From Nicotiana tabacum (taxonomy: Eukaryota; Streptophyta; Magnoliopsida; Solanales; Solanaceae): a DNA stretch of 64,000 nt. Each line of letters starts with the position of its first letter. Positions within the stretch are counted from its first letter, which is position 1. The translations under genes were made by a program, and so were the position numbers. This document shows positions 36,736 to 48,379 of this stretch, piece by piece. The DNA is taken from positions 154,739,436-154,803,435 of the forward strand of contig NC_134087.1 of assembly GCF_000715075.1 (NCBI RefSeq). The letters are read 5' to 3'. The notes beneath the pieces are model-generated. The model saw only the letters and a list, made by a program, of their open reading frames with translations. It had not been told where the DNA came from and searched no databases.

Positions 36736-37613
36736 TGAAGGCCTGCCCAGTCTTCTTAAAATAGTAGAAAAATCGGGAATTATTGGTATATGATTCTAAA
36801 CCTTATTCTTTCGATTTCCCTTTGCATTTCATCAATTTCTATCCAAAAATCTATGGTTTTTATGGTAGAAATCGGGAATCTGGGTAGAGTTAGGGATTTT
36901 TGAATAATTGGAATTTAGACCTCATTTTGGGGTCGAATTTTGAAACTAATTGCATATTCGGCCTCGTGAGTGAATGGGTGATCGGGTTTTGGTCCGAACC
37001 TCGAGTTTTGACCAAGCGGGCCCGGGGCCGGTTTTTGACTTTTTGGGGAAAATGATAGAAAACCTATAATCAAGCGTTAGAGTCGAATTCTTTACCATTT
37101 ATTGATGTTGTTACATTAATTTGGGTTAGATACAAGAAAATTGGAGGCAAATTCTAAAGGGAAAGTGGTGTTTGAGGCTTGAGTTTGGTTGTGGAAGTTT
37201 GAGGTAAGTGTTTGGTCTTATCTTAGCTTGAGGGAATAGGTATTGTGCCTTATCTGCTATGTGCTAGTGTAATGTACGACGTATAGGTGTGGTGACGAGT
37301 ATCTATACATTGGTGTCAAGCATGCCCGTGAGTCTTAAATTGTTATCGCTATGTTTCTTAATAAGTACTATAAATGCCTAAATTTTTGATTATCCATGTT
37401 GAGCAAGACTTATGATTATCTGCTTATTATTTGTTTATTATTGATCCTTGGTTCTACTGAGGTTCATTTGTAAAGTTAAATGTTGGTACAAATTTGGTTA
37501 TTGTTGATTCCCTTGCCGGGATGTATTTAATTCTTATTGTTGATTCCCTTGACGGGATGTATTTATTATTATTGTTGATTTTCTTGCCGACATGTTGTTG
37601 TTGGTATTATTTG

Positions 37614-37915
37614 GGTGAGGAAAGAGAGATAAAGCACGAAGGGTGATGCCATGCACATTCATACTTATGCATATGGTGAGGAAAAAGTGATAAAGCACGA
37701 AGGGTGATGCCGTGTACATTTACATTGACATTGATGCATATAATGAGGAAGAGAGATAAAGCACGAAGGGTGATGCCGTGTACATTTCTAATACTTATAT
37801 GGTGCGGAAGAGGGATAAAGCACGAAGGGTGATGCCGTGCACAATTTCATTATTTGATTGCATTGGTGAGGATTGAGAGTAAAAGCACGAAGGGTGATGC
37901 CGTGCACTTATTGCA
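37614..37915. repeat. Tandem array of ~60-bp hairpin units, 5' LTR
   Basis: Five units of 52-67 bp, each with GATAAAGCACGAAGGGTGATG followed by CCGTGC or a close variant. GCACG and CGTGC arms pair around 11 nt. Unit 1 has CATGC in the right arm. Confidence 0.9.
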
Positions 37916-38632
37916 TGTTTGTTATGATTTCTTGTTGTTATCGGTTCAAGTGCCTTAATTGTTTTATTCGGTTATTACTGTGATTCTTTATGTTGGTATT
38001 TCCCCTATAGTATGTTACCTTCCCGCGTTACATTTGAATTGCTTCTATAACTGCTATTTTGCTAGATACTGTTTAACTGCAGGTTATGTTGTTTGTTGTG
38101 TCCTAGCCTCGTCACTACTTCGTTGGGGTTAGGCTCGGCACATACTCAGTACGTGGGGTCAGTTGTACTGATAATACACTCTGCACTCTTCTGTGCAGAT
38201 CCCGGTACTGAGCATACGGACCTTAGCTAGGGGTTGCTGCCTTCAGTCCATCGGAGACCCGAGGTAGTCCTGCAAGCATCCGCAGGCCTTGGTGTCCCCT
38301 TCCTATCTTGTTTCTTTCTGTTCTTTTCTATTTCAGAGACAAACATGTATTTTCTTTGTTCAGACCCTATTTATAGTATTCTTAGATAGTCTGTGAGATT
38401 GTGATACCTGTTCTGGGTGGTTTATGTTTATGGATTCATATTGGTATTAGTTTAATTGTTAAATTTCATTCTTCCACATTATTATTCCTGCTATTTATAA
38501 TATGTTAACTTGCAATTGTTAAGAGATTAAAAATGAAAAAGGGTAAATTAATTGAAACAGTTGGCTTGCCTAGCTTTCACTAGTGGGCTCCATCACGACT
38601 CCCGGGGGTGGGAAATCCAGGTCGTGACAAGT

Positions 38633-38644
38633 TGGTATCAGAGC
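38633..38644 (+). other. Primer binding site of Tekay, tRNA-Met type
   Basis: TGGTATCAGAGC, the standard site complementary to initiator tRNA-Met, three bases after the LTR end. Confidence 0.9.
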
Positions 38645-38824
38645 TATAGGTTGCTTAGGTCTCACAATTCACGGACAAGCTTGGTAGAGTTGGAGGGATC
38701 AGTACGGGGACGTCTGTGCTTATCCCAGAGGCTACAAAGTTAGGAACAGTTTGACATCTATTCTTCTCTGTCTTGCGATTTGGTTACTTAATGCTAATTG
38801 AACTTCTACTGTGTTCTTTCGTAG

Positions 38825-40450
38825 ATGGCGAGAACACGCGCTTCTTCATCCGCTAATCAGCAGCTCGATCCCCCAACAGCAACTCCCACGAGGGGCAAAG
38901 GATGAGGCTGAATCCGTGCTAGGGGCAGAGCTCACCCTAGAGCAGCAACACTAAAGGCGGAGCCTCAGGTAGAGTTTGATGATGAGTTTCCGACCTAGAC
39001 AGTTCCGGTGGGCCCATCTTAGGTCCTAGAAGGGTTCATTGTTACCCCAGTACTCCAGGATACTTTGGTGCATCTAATGGGCCTTATGGAGAGTGTCACC
39101 CAAGTAGGCTTACTTCCTGTAGCACCAGCCGTCTCTCAGGCTGGGAGAGGTACACAGACTCTCGCTACCCGCACTCCAGAGTAGATAGCTCTCCAATTTC
39201 AGACTTCAGCAGCTCAGCTAGTTAGAGCAGTTCAGCCGGGTGTAGTAGCTAAGACCGGTGATGGAGCAATTATGTATGCCGATGCTTTGTGCAGGTTGGA
39301 CAGGTTCACCAAGATGTTCACTACTACTTATGGTGGTACATATTCAGAGAATACCCAAGATTGTTTAGACAACTATTATGAGGTTATTCAGAATATGGGA
39401 TAATGGAGACCAATGGGGTCGACTTTGCTTCTTTTCGTCTGTCAGGTTCTGCCAAGAAATGGTGTAGAGATTATTGTTTGGCCAGACCAGCTGACTCACC
39501 AGCTCTCACTTGGGACCAGTTCTCGTAGCTATTTCTCGAGAAGTTTCTTCCCATCACTCAGAGAGAGGAGTACTGCAGGCAGTTCGAGTATCTCTAATAG
39601 GGTTCTATGACTGTCACCCAATACGAGACGAGGTTTATTGATTTGGCTCGTCATGGTCTTCTGATACTCCCCATCGGGAGAGAGAGGTTGAGGAGGTTTA
39701 TTGAGGGACTCGCTCAACCTATTAGACTACAGATGGCTAAGGAGACAGGTAGTGAGATTTCTTTGTAGGATGTGGCCAATGTGGCCAGGCGGAGTTGAGA
39801 TGGTTTTATCACAGGGTAGTGGTCAGGGGTCTTACAAGAGGCCCTGTCACTTAGGCAGGTTCAGTGGTGCCTTATCTGGAGGCAGGGATTCTTTTGGTAG
39901 GGACCACCCTCCCAGGCCGTTTAATTCAGCACTTCAGACTTCTCATGGTGCTTCAAGTGGTCGTGGTTCTCATATATAGTATTCTGATCAATTTCCCTAC
40001 AGTTCACCACCAGCTCCTATCAGTGCACCTCTGCTCCAGAGTTTTTAGGGTGGTTATCTAGGCCGTCAGGGTCAGTTTCAGGGTTAGCAGTCTCAACAAC
40101 CAAAGTCTTCCTATACTTACGGTGATACGAGGCTCATTGCTAAGTTTTGCCCTCGAGTCTCGAGCAGTTCTCAACACTAGGGTTCTCGTGCTATGGTTCC
40201 AGCACTGGGTGTTCCACCACCCACTCTTCCAGCTAGAGGTAGGGGTAGAGGTGTTAGAGGTGGAGGTCAGGCCGCTAGAGGTGGAAGCCAGACAGCTAGA
40301 GGTGGAAGCCAGCCAGTAGGAGGCCATCCTAGGGATGCAGTTCAGAGTAGTGGGGCCCATCCCCGATGTTATGCTATTCCAGCCAGACCTGAGGTTGAGG
40401 CCTCTGATGCAGTTATCACAGGTACAGTTTCAGTATGCAGTAGAGATGCC
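38825..40450 (+). pseudogene. Tekay gag remnant
   Basis: Starts at ATG 38825 (MARTRASSSANQQLD). Recognisable gag core near 39260-39400 (ADALCRLDRFTKMF) and a Gly/Arg-rich repeat region near 40220-40330. Many stops and shifts. The nucleocapsid knuckle near 40105-40155 has lost three of its four metal ligands: the reading is YTYGDTRLIAKFCPR where a C-x2-C-x4-H-x4-C is expected. Gag forms the particle and binds RNA; this copy cannot. Confidence 0.8.
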
Positions 40451-40840
40451 TAAGTTCTATTTGACCTAGGGTCCATATATTCTTGTGCATCATCTTATTT
40501 TGCCCCTTATTTGGTTATGCCTCGTGATTCTTTGAGTGCTCCTGTATACTACATTGGTGGATGATTCTATTGTGGTAGATCGTGTTTATCGTACCTGCGT
40601 GGTCGTTACTGGGGGTCTTGACACCCATGTAGATCTCTTACTTCTCGATATGGTGGATTTTGATGTCATTCTGGGATGGATTGGTTATCCCCTTATCATG
40701 CTATATTGGATTATCATGCCAAGACCATAACCTTAGCATTGCCGGGGTTGCCTCATTTGGAGTGGAGAGGGACTACTAGTCATTCTACCAATTGGGTTAT
40801 CTCAGATATGAAGGCGCGACATATGGTTGATAAGTGATGT
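40451..40840 (+). pseudogene. Tekay protease remnant
   Basis: The active-site region reads VLFDLGSIYSCASSYFAPYL (40452-40511), where the third position after the aspartate pair would usually give D-x-G-S. A frameshift follows near 40545; the C-terminal part continues with THVDLLLLDMVDFDVILGW. Known role: polyprotein cleavage. Confidence 0.75.
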
Positions 40841-42121
40841 TTGGCCTATTTGGCATACGTTCGTGATTCTAGTGCTGAGGTTCCTTCTATGGATTCTGTG
40901 CCCGTTGTTCATGAGTTTCCAGAGGTATTTCCTACAGACCTGCGGGGGATTCCACCCGACAGGGACATTGACTTTTGTATTGATTTGGCTCTGGGCACTC
41001 AGTCCATTTCTATTCCGCTATATTGTATGGCCCCACCATAGTTGAAAGAATTAAAAGAACAGTTGCAGGACTTGCTGGATAAAGGCTTTATCGGACTGAG
41101 TGTCGCGCCTTGGGGTGCACCGGTGTTATTTGTCAAGAAGAAGGATGGGTCGATGAGGATGTGTTTAGATTATCGGCAGTTGAACAAGGTCACCATCAAA
41201 AACAAGTATCCATTGTCGAGGATTGATGATTTGTTTGATCAGCTTCAGGGTGCCAAGGTTTTTGCGAAGATTGATTTGAGATCAAGCTTCTATCAGTTGA
41301 GGAATAGGGCATCCAATGTCCCTAAGACAACTTTTCGCACTTGGTACCGGCATTATGAATTCTTAGTGATGTCATTCGGGTTGACAAATGCCTCGGCAAC
41401 ATTCATGGATTTGATGAACCGAGTGTTCAAGTCTTATTTGGATTCCTTCGTGATTGTCTTCATTGATGATATTTTGATCTATTCTCGCAGCCGGGAGGAG
41501 CATGAGCAGCATCTTTGAGTCGTTCTTCAGACTTTGAGAGACAGTCAATTATATATTAAGTTTTCGAAGGGTGAGTTTTGGTTGAGTTTGGTTGCATTCT
41601 TGGGTCATGTTGTATCAGCAGAGGGTATTCAGGTGGATCCTAAGAAGATTGTAGCAGTCAAGGACTGTCCTAGACCCACATTAGCTATGATCCGGAGTTT
41701 CTTGGGTTTGACAGGCTATTATCGTCGGGTTGTGGAGGGGTTTTCATCTATTGCAGCCCCGATTACCAGGTTGACCTAGAAAGGTATCCAATTCAGGTGG
41801 TCAGACGAGTATGAGGCAAGCTTTCAGAATCTCAAGACAGCTTTGACTACAGCACCGGTGTTGGTTTTTCATATAGGTTCAGGGCCATATACAGTATATT
41901 ATGATGCATCTCGTGTTGGACTTGGTGCAGTGTTGATACAGAATGGAAATGTTATTGCATATGCTTCGCGACAGTTGAAGATTCACGAGAAGAATTACCC
42001 AGTTCATGATTTGGAGCTAACAGCCATTGTTCATGCATTGAAGATTTGGAGGCATTATTTATATGGCGTGTCATGTGAGGTGTTCATGGATCATAAGAGT
42101 TTGCAATATTTGTTCAAGTAG
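40841..42121 (+). pseudogene. Tekay reverse transcriptase and RNase H
   Basis: One constant frame with four stops (41039, 41516, 41777, 42119). RT motifs: [20 protein letters not shown] (near 41120), a [12 protein letters not shown] region (near 41265), and catalytic FIDDILIYS (near 41460). RNase H motifs: [12 protein letters not shown] (near 41900), [18 protein letters not shown] and DHKSLQYLF. The stops at 41516, 41777 and 42119 are explained by CGA to TGA or CAG to TAG. The frame shifts by one base near 42135. Confidence 0.9.
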
Positions 42122-42150
42122 AAGGAGCTAAATTTGAGGCATAGAAGTGG

Positions 42151-43656
42151 TTGGAGCTATTAAAAGACTATGATAACAACATCTTGTATCATCCGGGGAA
42201 GGCCAATGTAGTGGCCGATGCTTTGTGTAGGAAGTCAGCTAGTATGGCCAGCCTTGCGTATATTTTGGTCGGGGAGAGACTTCTTGCTTTGGATGTTCAG
42301 GCCTTAGCCAATCAATTCATGAGGTTGGATATTTTTGAGCCCAGTTATGTGTTAGCTTGCACAGTCGCTCGTTCTTCATTATTTGAGCGTATCCGAGATC
42401 GGAAGTATGATGATCCCCATTTACTTGTCCTTAAGGACACAGTGCGACATAGAGGTGCCAAGCAGGTTACAATTGGAGATGATGAAGTTTTGAGAATACA
42501 AGGTCATATTTGTGTGCCTAATGTAGATGGGCTTCGTGAGTTGATTCTAGAGGAGGCCCATAGTTTTCGGTATTCTATTTATTCGGGCGCCACTAAGATG
42601 TATCAAGATTTGCGGCATCATTTCATTCATGTTGCGTTTGTAGCTTGGTGTTTAAATTGTCAGCAGGTAAAGTACGAGCATCAGAGACCTAGTGGTTTGT
42701 TTCAGAAGATTGAGATTCCTGAGTGGAAGTGGGAGCAGATCACTATGGATTTCGTTGTTGGACCCCCATAGACTCAAAGGAATTTCGATGCAGTATGGGT
42801 TATTGTTGATAGGCTAACCAAGTCAATGCATTTCATTCATGTGGCAGTTTTCTATTCTTCTGAGTAGTTGGTAGAGATTTATATTCGGGAGATTGTTCGT
42901 CTTCATGGTGTGCCCGTATCTATCATTTCTGACCGGGGTACACAGTTTACCTCGCATTTCTGGAGGGCAGTATAGCGTGAGTTGGGTACGGGGGTTGAGT
43001 TGAGCATAACAATTAATCCTTAGATGGACGGACAGTCCGAGCGCACTATTCAGATTTTGGAGGATATGCTCCGAGCTTGTGTTATTGACTTTGGAGGTTC
43101 TTGGGATCAGTTCTTGCCATTAACAGAGTTTTCCTACAAGAATAGCTACCGGTCGAGCATTCAGATTGCTCCCTATGAGGCATTATATAGTAGGCAGTAT
43201 AGGTCGCCAGTTGCGTGGTTTGAGCCGGGAGAGGCTCGGTTGTTGGGTATAGATTTAGTTCAGGATACCTTGGATAAGGTTAAGATCATTCATGATAGGC
43301 TTCGTACAACTCAGTCCAGGCAGAAGAGTTTTGTTGACCATAAGGTTCGTGATGAGGCAATCATGGTCGGAGAGCGAGTGTTGCTTCAGGTGTTGCCCAT
43401 GAAGGGTATGATGAGATTTGGGAAGAAGGGCAAGCTAAGCTTTAGATTCATTGGTCTTTTTAAAATTCTTGATCGAGTGGGAGAGGTGGCTTACAGACTT
43501 GCGTTGCCGTTGAGTTTATCAGTTGTGCACCCGGTGTTTCATGTGTCCATGCTTTGGAAGTATCACAGCGATCCATCCCATGTTTTAGACTTCAGCACTG
43601 TCCAGTTGGACAAGGACTTGATCTATGAGGAGGAGCCGGTAGCTATTCTAGACTAG
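42151..43656 (+). pseudogene. Tekay integrase
   Basis: Begins at the RNase H/integrase linker (the KANVVADALCRK region), then an HHCC-like region in which the last part reads CLNCQQVKYEH (near 42650), then the DDE core (MDFVVGPP near 42750, [10 protein letters not shown] near 42930, DGQSER near 43026) and the C-terminal fold ending HPVFHVSMLWKY. The frame is constant and is broken only by TAG at 42769, 42865, 42973 and 43021, most of which fit CAG to TAG. Confidence 0.9.
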
Positions 43657-43840
43657 CGGGTTCTTTAGTTGAGATAGAAGAGTTTCCCTTCAGTTCATTT
43701 GCACTAGAGAGGTCAGCCTGCCGAGGCAGCTACTTGGGAGTCCGAGTCTGATATGTGGAGCCGATATCCCCATCTTTTCCCGACTCAGGTACTTCTTTTC
43801 TATATCCGTTCGAGGACGGACGATTGTTTTAGAGGTGGAG
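43657..43840 (+). pseudogene. Chromodomain-like tail of Tekay pol
   Basis: Just past the end of the integrase frame the reading continues KSFPSVHLH, a stop, then RGQPAEAATWESESDMWSRY. This matches the chromodomain of Tekay-type chromoviruses, which bind modified histone tails and guide integration. Three or four stops interrupt it. Confidence 0.75.
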
Positions 43841-44569
43841 GATATGATGACCCAGAAGGTCATCACTTGATTTAAAAGTCAATTCTATGTTCCGAGGCCT
43901 TAAAAACCTCCTTTTACCTCACCTGGATTTGCATGCGCAGCCCAAGCATAAATCCAGAAAGCTTTGATGTGAACATTTGAGGAAAATGCTAATTTTTCCT
44001 TAAAAATTAAATTTAAGTTGACTTCGGTCATCATTTTGGGTAAACGGAGCTGGACCTGTGATTTGACGATCCCGGAGGGTCTGTAGAAATATGGGACTTG
44101 GGCATATGCTCGGAAATGAATTCCTAGGTCCCAAGCTCGAGAAATGAATTTTTGAAGAAAATTGTTTAACTGAAATTATAAGAGTTTTTAAAAATTTAAA
44201 GATGTTTGAATTTGATGGTATCAGGATCGTATGTTGGTTCCGGAGCCCGATACAGCTCTTACATGGTATTTAAGTTGTGCCTGTGCAATTTGGTAAGAAA
44301 CGAAATTCATATGGTGTGAATTGGACCCTCGGATGTGAAAATTGAAACTTAAGAGTTCTTGAGAATTTTCTTTGATTATGATGCTAAACTTGTAGTTCTA
44401 AGTGTTATTTTGGAAATTTTATCGCACGAGCAAGTCCGTATGATATTTTTAAGTTAGTATGCATGTTTGGTTTAGAGCCTCGAGGGCTCGGGTAAGTTTA
44501 TGATGGGGTTCGGGATGTTTGAGACTTAGAATTTTCTGTTGTCATAGCTGCTGCTGGTGCTCAGATTAA

Positions 44570-44905
44570 TTGTGCATCGCGTTCGCGTTACCCCAATCGC
44601 GAACGCGTAGAGTTAAATAGTTGAGGGGTCATTTTGTTCTTCATGAACGCGGAGCTCAGGACGCGAACGTGAAGCTCTGGTGGGTTACCCCTTTGCGAAC
44701 GCGTTCTAGCCCATATGAACGCGTAGGGTTAGTGTGCCTGGGGGAGGGGAGCTCGATTTGTTCTATGCGAACGCTGCAGTTTGACTGCGAATGCGAAGGC
44801 CTGAGGAGATAAAGCTCTGCAAACACGGGCCATCCAGTGCGAACGTGAAGGCCATTTGGGCCTGATCCATCGCGAACGCGGTAGGCCAATCGCGAACACG
44901 ATGAA
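44570..44905. repeat. CGC/GCG dyad cluster 4 (Tekay 3' LTR)
   Basis: Counterpart of 36405-36735, with independent base changes between the copies. Confidence 0.85.
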
Positions 44906-45851
44906 GGCCTGCCCAGTCTTCTTAAAACAGTAGCAAAATCGGGAATTAGCCCACATTTTCATATTTTAAAAACTAGAGAGCATTGAGGCGATTTTCAAGA
45001 ATCATGTTCTTCCCCAAAGTATTGTTATATGATTCTAAACCTTTTTCTTTTGATTTCCCTTTTCATTTATCAATCTTCATCCAGCAATCTAGTGTTTTTA
45101 TGGTAGAAAATGAGAATTTGGGTAGAGTTAGGGCTTTTTGAATAATTAAAATTTAGACCTCTTTTTGGGGTAGGATTTCGAAACTAATTGCATATTCGGG
45201 CTCGTGGGTGAATGGGTTATTGGGTTTTGGTCCGAACCTTGAGTTTTGACCTAGCGGACCCGGGGCCGGTTTATGACTTTTTGGGGAAAATGATAGAAAA
45301 CCTATAATCAAGCATTAGAGTCGAATTATTTACCATTTATTGATGTTGTTAAATTAATTTGGGTTAGATACAAGTAAATTGGAGGCGAATTCTAAAGGGA
45401 AAGCGGTGTTTGAGGCTTGAGTTTGGCCGTTGAAGTTCGAGGTAAGTGTTTGGTCTAACCTTATCTTGAGGGAATAGGTATTGTGCCTTATCTTCTATGT
45501 GCTAATGTAGTGTACGACGTATAGGTGTTGTGACGAGTATCTATATGTTGGTGTCAAGCATGCCCGTGAGTCTTAAATTGTGATCGTTGTATCTCTTAAT
45601 AAGTACTATAAATGCCTAAATTGTTGATTATCCATGTTGAGCAAGACTTATCATTATCTTCTTAGTATTTGTTTATTGTTGATCATTGGTTCCAGTGAGG
45701 TTCATTTGTGAAGTTAAATGTTGGTACAAGTTTGGTTATAGCTGATTCCCTTCCCGGAACGTATTTAATTCTTATTGTTGATTCCTTTGCGGGATGTATT
45801 TATTATTATTGTTGATTCCCTTGTCGGGATGTTGTTGTTGATATTGATTGG

Positions 45852-46150
45852 GTGAAGAAAGAGAGATAAAGTACGAAGGGTGATGCCGTACACATTCATA
45901 CTTATGCATATGGTGAGGAAAGAGTGATAAAGCACGAAGGGTGATGCCGTGTACATTTGCATTAATATTGATGCATATGGTGAGGAAGAGAGATAAAGCA
46001 CGAAGGGTAATGCCGTGCACATTTCTTATACTTATATGGTGAGGAAGAGAGATAAAGCACAAAGGGTGATGCCCTGCACAATTTCATTATTTGATTGCAT
46101 TGATGAGGATTGAGAGTAAAAGCACGAAGGGTGATGTCGTGCACTTATTG
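45852..46150. repeat. Tandem array of ~60-bp hairpin units, 3' LTR
   Basis: Five units. In the first, GTACG (45871-45875) pairs with CGTAC (45887-45891), while the other units use GCACG with CGTGC or decayed forms: a paired change of both arms. Confidence 0.9.
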
Positions 46151-46303
46151 CCTATTTGTTATGATTTTTTGTTGTTATCGGTTCAAGTGCCTTAATTATT
46201 TTATTTCGTAATTACTGTGATTCTTTACGTTGGTATTTCCCCCATAGAGTGTTACCCCTCCCTCATTACTTTTAAATTTCTTCTATTAGTGCTATTCTGC
46301 TAG

Positions 46304-46455
46304 CAAACAATATTACTAAATTAATAAAATTAAATAAATACAATTTGCCACTGAGAACTATTATATTGCATAATCACTTTAAAATTTTAAAACGGTGTTG
46401 ATTGGAATTTCAGATAAACCTAAGTTATTTTTTCTTTGATGCAGGCGCAAATTTT
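46304..46455. other. Unassigned AT-rich stretch
   Basis: About 150 bases between the cut end of the Tekay LTR and the cut start of the Tat LTR. It ends in a pyrimidine run and GATGCAG, like a splice acceptor. I recognise no element. It could be host DNA left between two truncations. Confidence 0.4.
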
Positions 46456-47030
46456 CCTTGTTTTTGTATGCGGCGAAATCAGAGGGTCCGATTTCTTGCT
46501 ATTGGTTAACTTCGGAAGAATATCTTGAGGCCTCGAGGATGCAAAGCTGTGACCAAGTTCCCTCCCTCGAAGCTCGTCGAGGCCAGAACTCAAGGGGATG
46601 TCGATCGAGGTTAGAGTAAAAATGGGGAGTTCCCAAGGCACACGGCTAAGTCTGACAAAGTCGTCCTGTCCGGAGCATGTATCAAAGTGTCGCATCTAGC
46701 CATACCATCTCCCTATCTTTACAATTAATGCATTTTGTACAATGTAGGATTTCCCCTCCTGTATATCGGGGATCCTTACCACTTTGTAAGGGGCGGCTGT
46801 TACTCCAACTATTCTACACAAGATAAATAACAACTATCTCTCCCTCTTTTCTCTATAACTTGTTCTCTCGATATTATTGCTCATATTTATTGCCTTCATA
46901 CTTGTTCTTCACTTATTGTTCATCATTGGCCATAAAGAGCCTCCTTTAATTATATCCTAGTTGTTATCCCTCTCCCGATTATCCCCGATAGCTTGAGCCT
47001 GAGCTCAAGCATCGCCCTCGAGGCCCCTCA
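46456..47030 (+). repeat. LTR A of Tat-1, 5'-truncated
   Basis: Aligns with 55200-55775 (shared AAATCAGAGGGTCCGATTTC). The TATA region reads TATATC (46762-46767) where LTR B has TATAAA (55507-55512). It ends CCCCTCA, followed by TTGGTCGGGGAC, which may be a damaged tRNA-Asp-type primer site. Confidence 0.8.
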
Positions 47031-47109
47031 TTGGTCGGGGACTGCCTCCCCAGCCGAACATATACCTGAGAGATCGAGCAACAACGGATAGATAGCCAAC
47101 CATACCATT

Positions 47110-48280
47110 GTGAAAATGGTCAAAGACCTCACCGAAAGGATTGAATCGGGCGAGAAAATGATAGCAGCCAATGATAAGAAGGTCGAGACCTACAACTCCA
47201 GGGTCGACCAAATTCAGGGCGCACCCCCGGTCTTGAAGGGTGTGGATTCGAAAAGGTTCATACAAAGGACGTTCCCCAAAAGAAGTGGCCCCGAAACCCA
47301 TTCCAAAGAAGTTCAGAATGCCGGAACTCCCAAAGTACAACGGGACCTCAATCCCCAATGAACATGTTACTTCCTACACTTTCGCGGTAAAAGGCGACAA
47401 TATAAAGAACGATGAGATTGAGTCTGTGTTGCTGAAAAAGTTCGGGGAAATACTCTCTAAGGGATCATGATGTGGTATCACAACTTGGCTCCAAACTCCA
47501 TAGATTCATTCGCCATGCTAGCAGACTTCTTTGAAAAGGCACATGTCGGTGCCATCAAAGTAGCGCCGAGGAAGTCCGACGTTTTCAAAATTAAGCAAAG
47601 GGAGAATGAAATCCTGCGAGAATTCATATCTAGCTTCCAAGCGGAACAAATGGAACTACCCCCGGTCTTCGATGACTGGGCAGTGCAGACCTTCACTTAA
47701 GGCCTAAATGAACGAAGCTTAGTGGCCTCAAGGCAGCTGAAAGAAAATATGATCGAGCGTCCTGCCATAACCTGGTCAGACACCCACGATCGGTATCAGT
47801 CAAAGATCAAGATCAAAGATGACCAGTTGGGAGCCCCCTCGGGCTAAGTATATCCGAGCAGACTCCTGGAGAAGGAGTCGAAACCGAACAAAGAGTGGTA
47901 TTAGCCGTAACCCGAAGATAGGTAGGTTGCCTCGAAACGTAATCCGCCTTGCAATGATTGATTGGCGAACTAAGGGCAGAACCCTCGAGGACTCATCAAC
48001 AAAGCCATATTCGATAGGAATGTAGGGCCAACAGGGGCACCTCACCTATCGGAATACACCTTCAACTTCTATGTGTCGGACATCGTGTTCACCATCAACA
48101 ATAATAGGGACACCAAATGGCACAGGCCTGTTCAGTTGGATCCTTCCCAAGAGAATCGCAACATAGTATGTGAACTTAATAATACACATGGCCATAGGAC
48201 TGAATATTGCCACCAGCTCTGCAAGGAAATAGCCAAGCTACTTACTAAAAGTCACCGCCAAGAATTTTCGAGCTATTAAG
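47110..48280 (+). pseudogene. Tat-1 gag
   Basis: Starts MVKDLTERIESGEKM, followed by KKFRMPELPKYNGTSIPNEH and the gag core (MMWYHNLAPNSIDSFAMLAD at 47467; REFISSFQAEQMELPP). A knuckle-like CELNNTHGHRTEYC lies near 48170. Two frameshifts (near 47270 and 47465) and several stops after 47700 break it. Family members with this gag belong to Tat-type Ty3/gypsy. Confidence 0.85.
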
Positions 48281-48379
48281 CTAAAATTTAGTTCTGAGTA
48301 AGAGAGGCGGCCAAGAAAAATGAATCAAATGAGCCACGACATGTTATCCGCATGATATTGGAGGAGCGTCGACACTCCC

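Larger units (their letters stand above)
35777..38629 (+). repeat. Tekay 5' LTR, right part
   Basis: Continues the LTR begun at about 10066. It aligns with 43925-46303 along its length and then extends ~560 bases to GTCGTGACA at 38629. Contains a dyad cluster (36405-36735), a hairpin-bearing tandem array (37614-37915) and a duplicated CCCTTG/CGGGATG word at 37510-37590. No coding sequence. Confidence 0.9.
10066..46303 (+). mobile_element. Tekay/Del chromovirus, split by Ogre-2
   Basis: A plus-strand Ty3/gypsy element. The 5' LTR is in two pieces (about 10066-10160 and 35777-38629), followed by a primer site (38633-38644), broken gag, protease, RT, RNase H, integrase and chromodomain, then a 3' LTR (43845 to about 46303) that lacks its last ~560 bases relative to the 5' LTR. 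The pieces of the 5' LTR rejoin by comparison with the 3' LTR near 43885-43950. The C-terminal chromodomain-like tail and the FIDD-type RT fit the Tekay lineage. Confidence 0.85.
43845..46303 (+). repeat. Tekay 3' LTR, 3'-truncated
   Basis: Begins TGATGACC after a purine-rich tract (43830-43844). The first 21 bases form a hairpin: TGATGACC (43845-43852) with GGTCATCA (43858-43865). It matches the 5' LTR to about 38069 and then stops at 46303. Contains dyad cluster 44570-44905 and the tandem array 45852-46150. No coding sequence. Confidence 0.88.
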
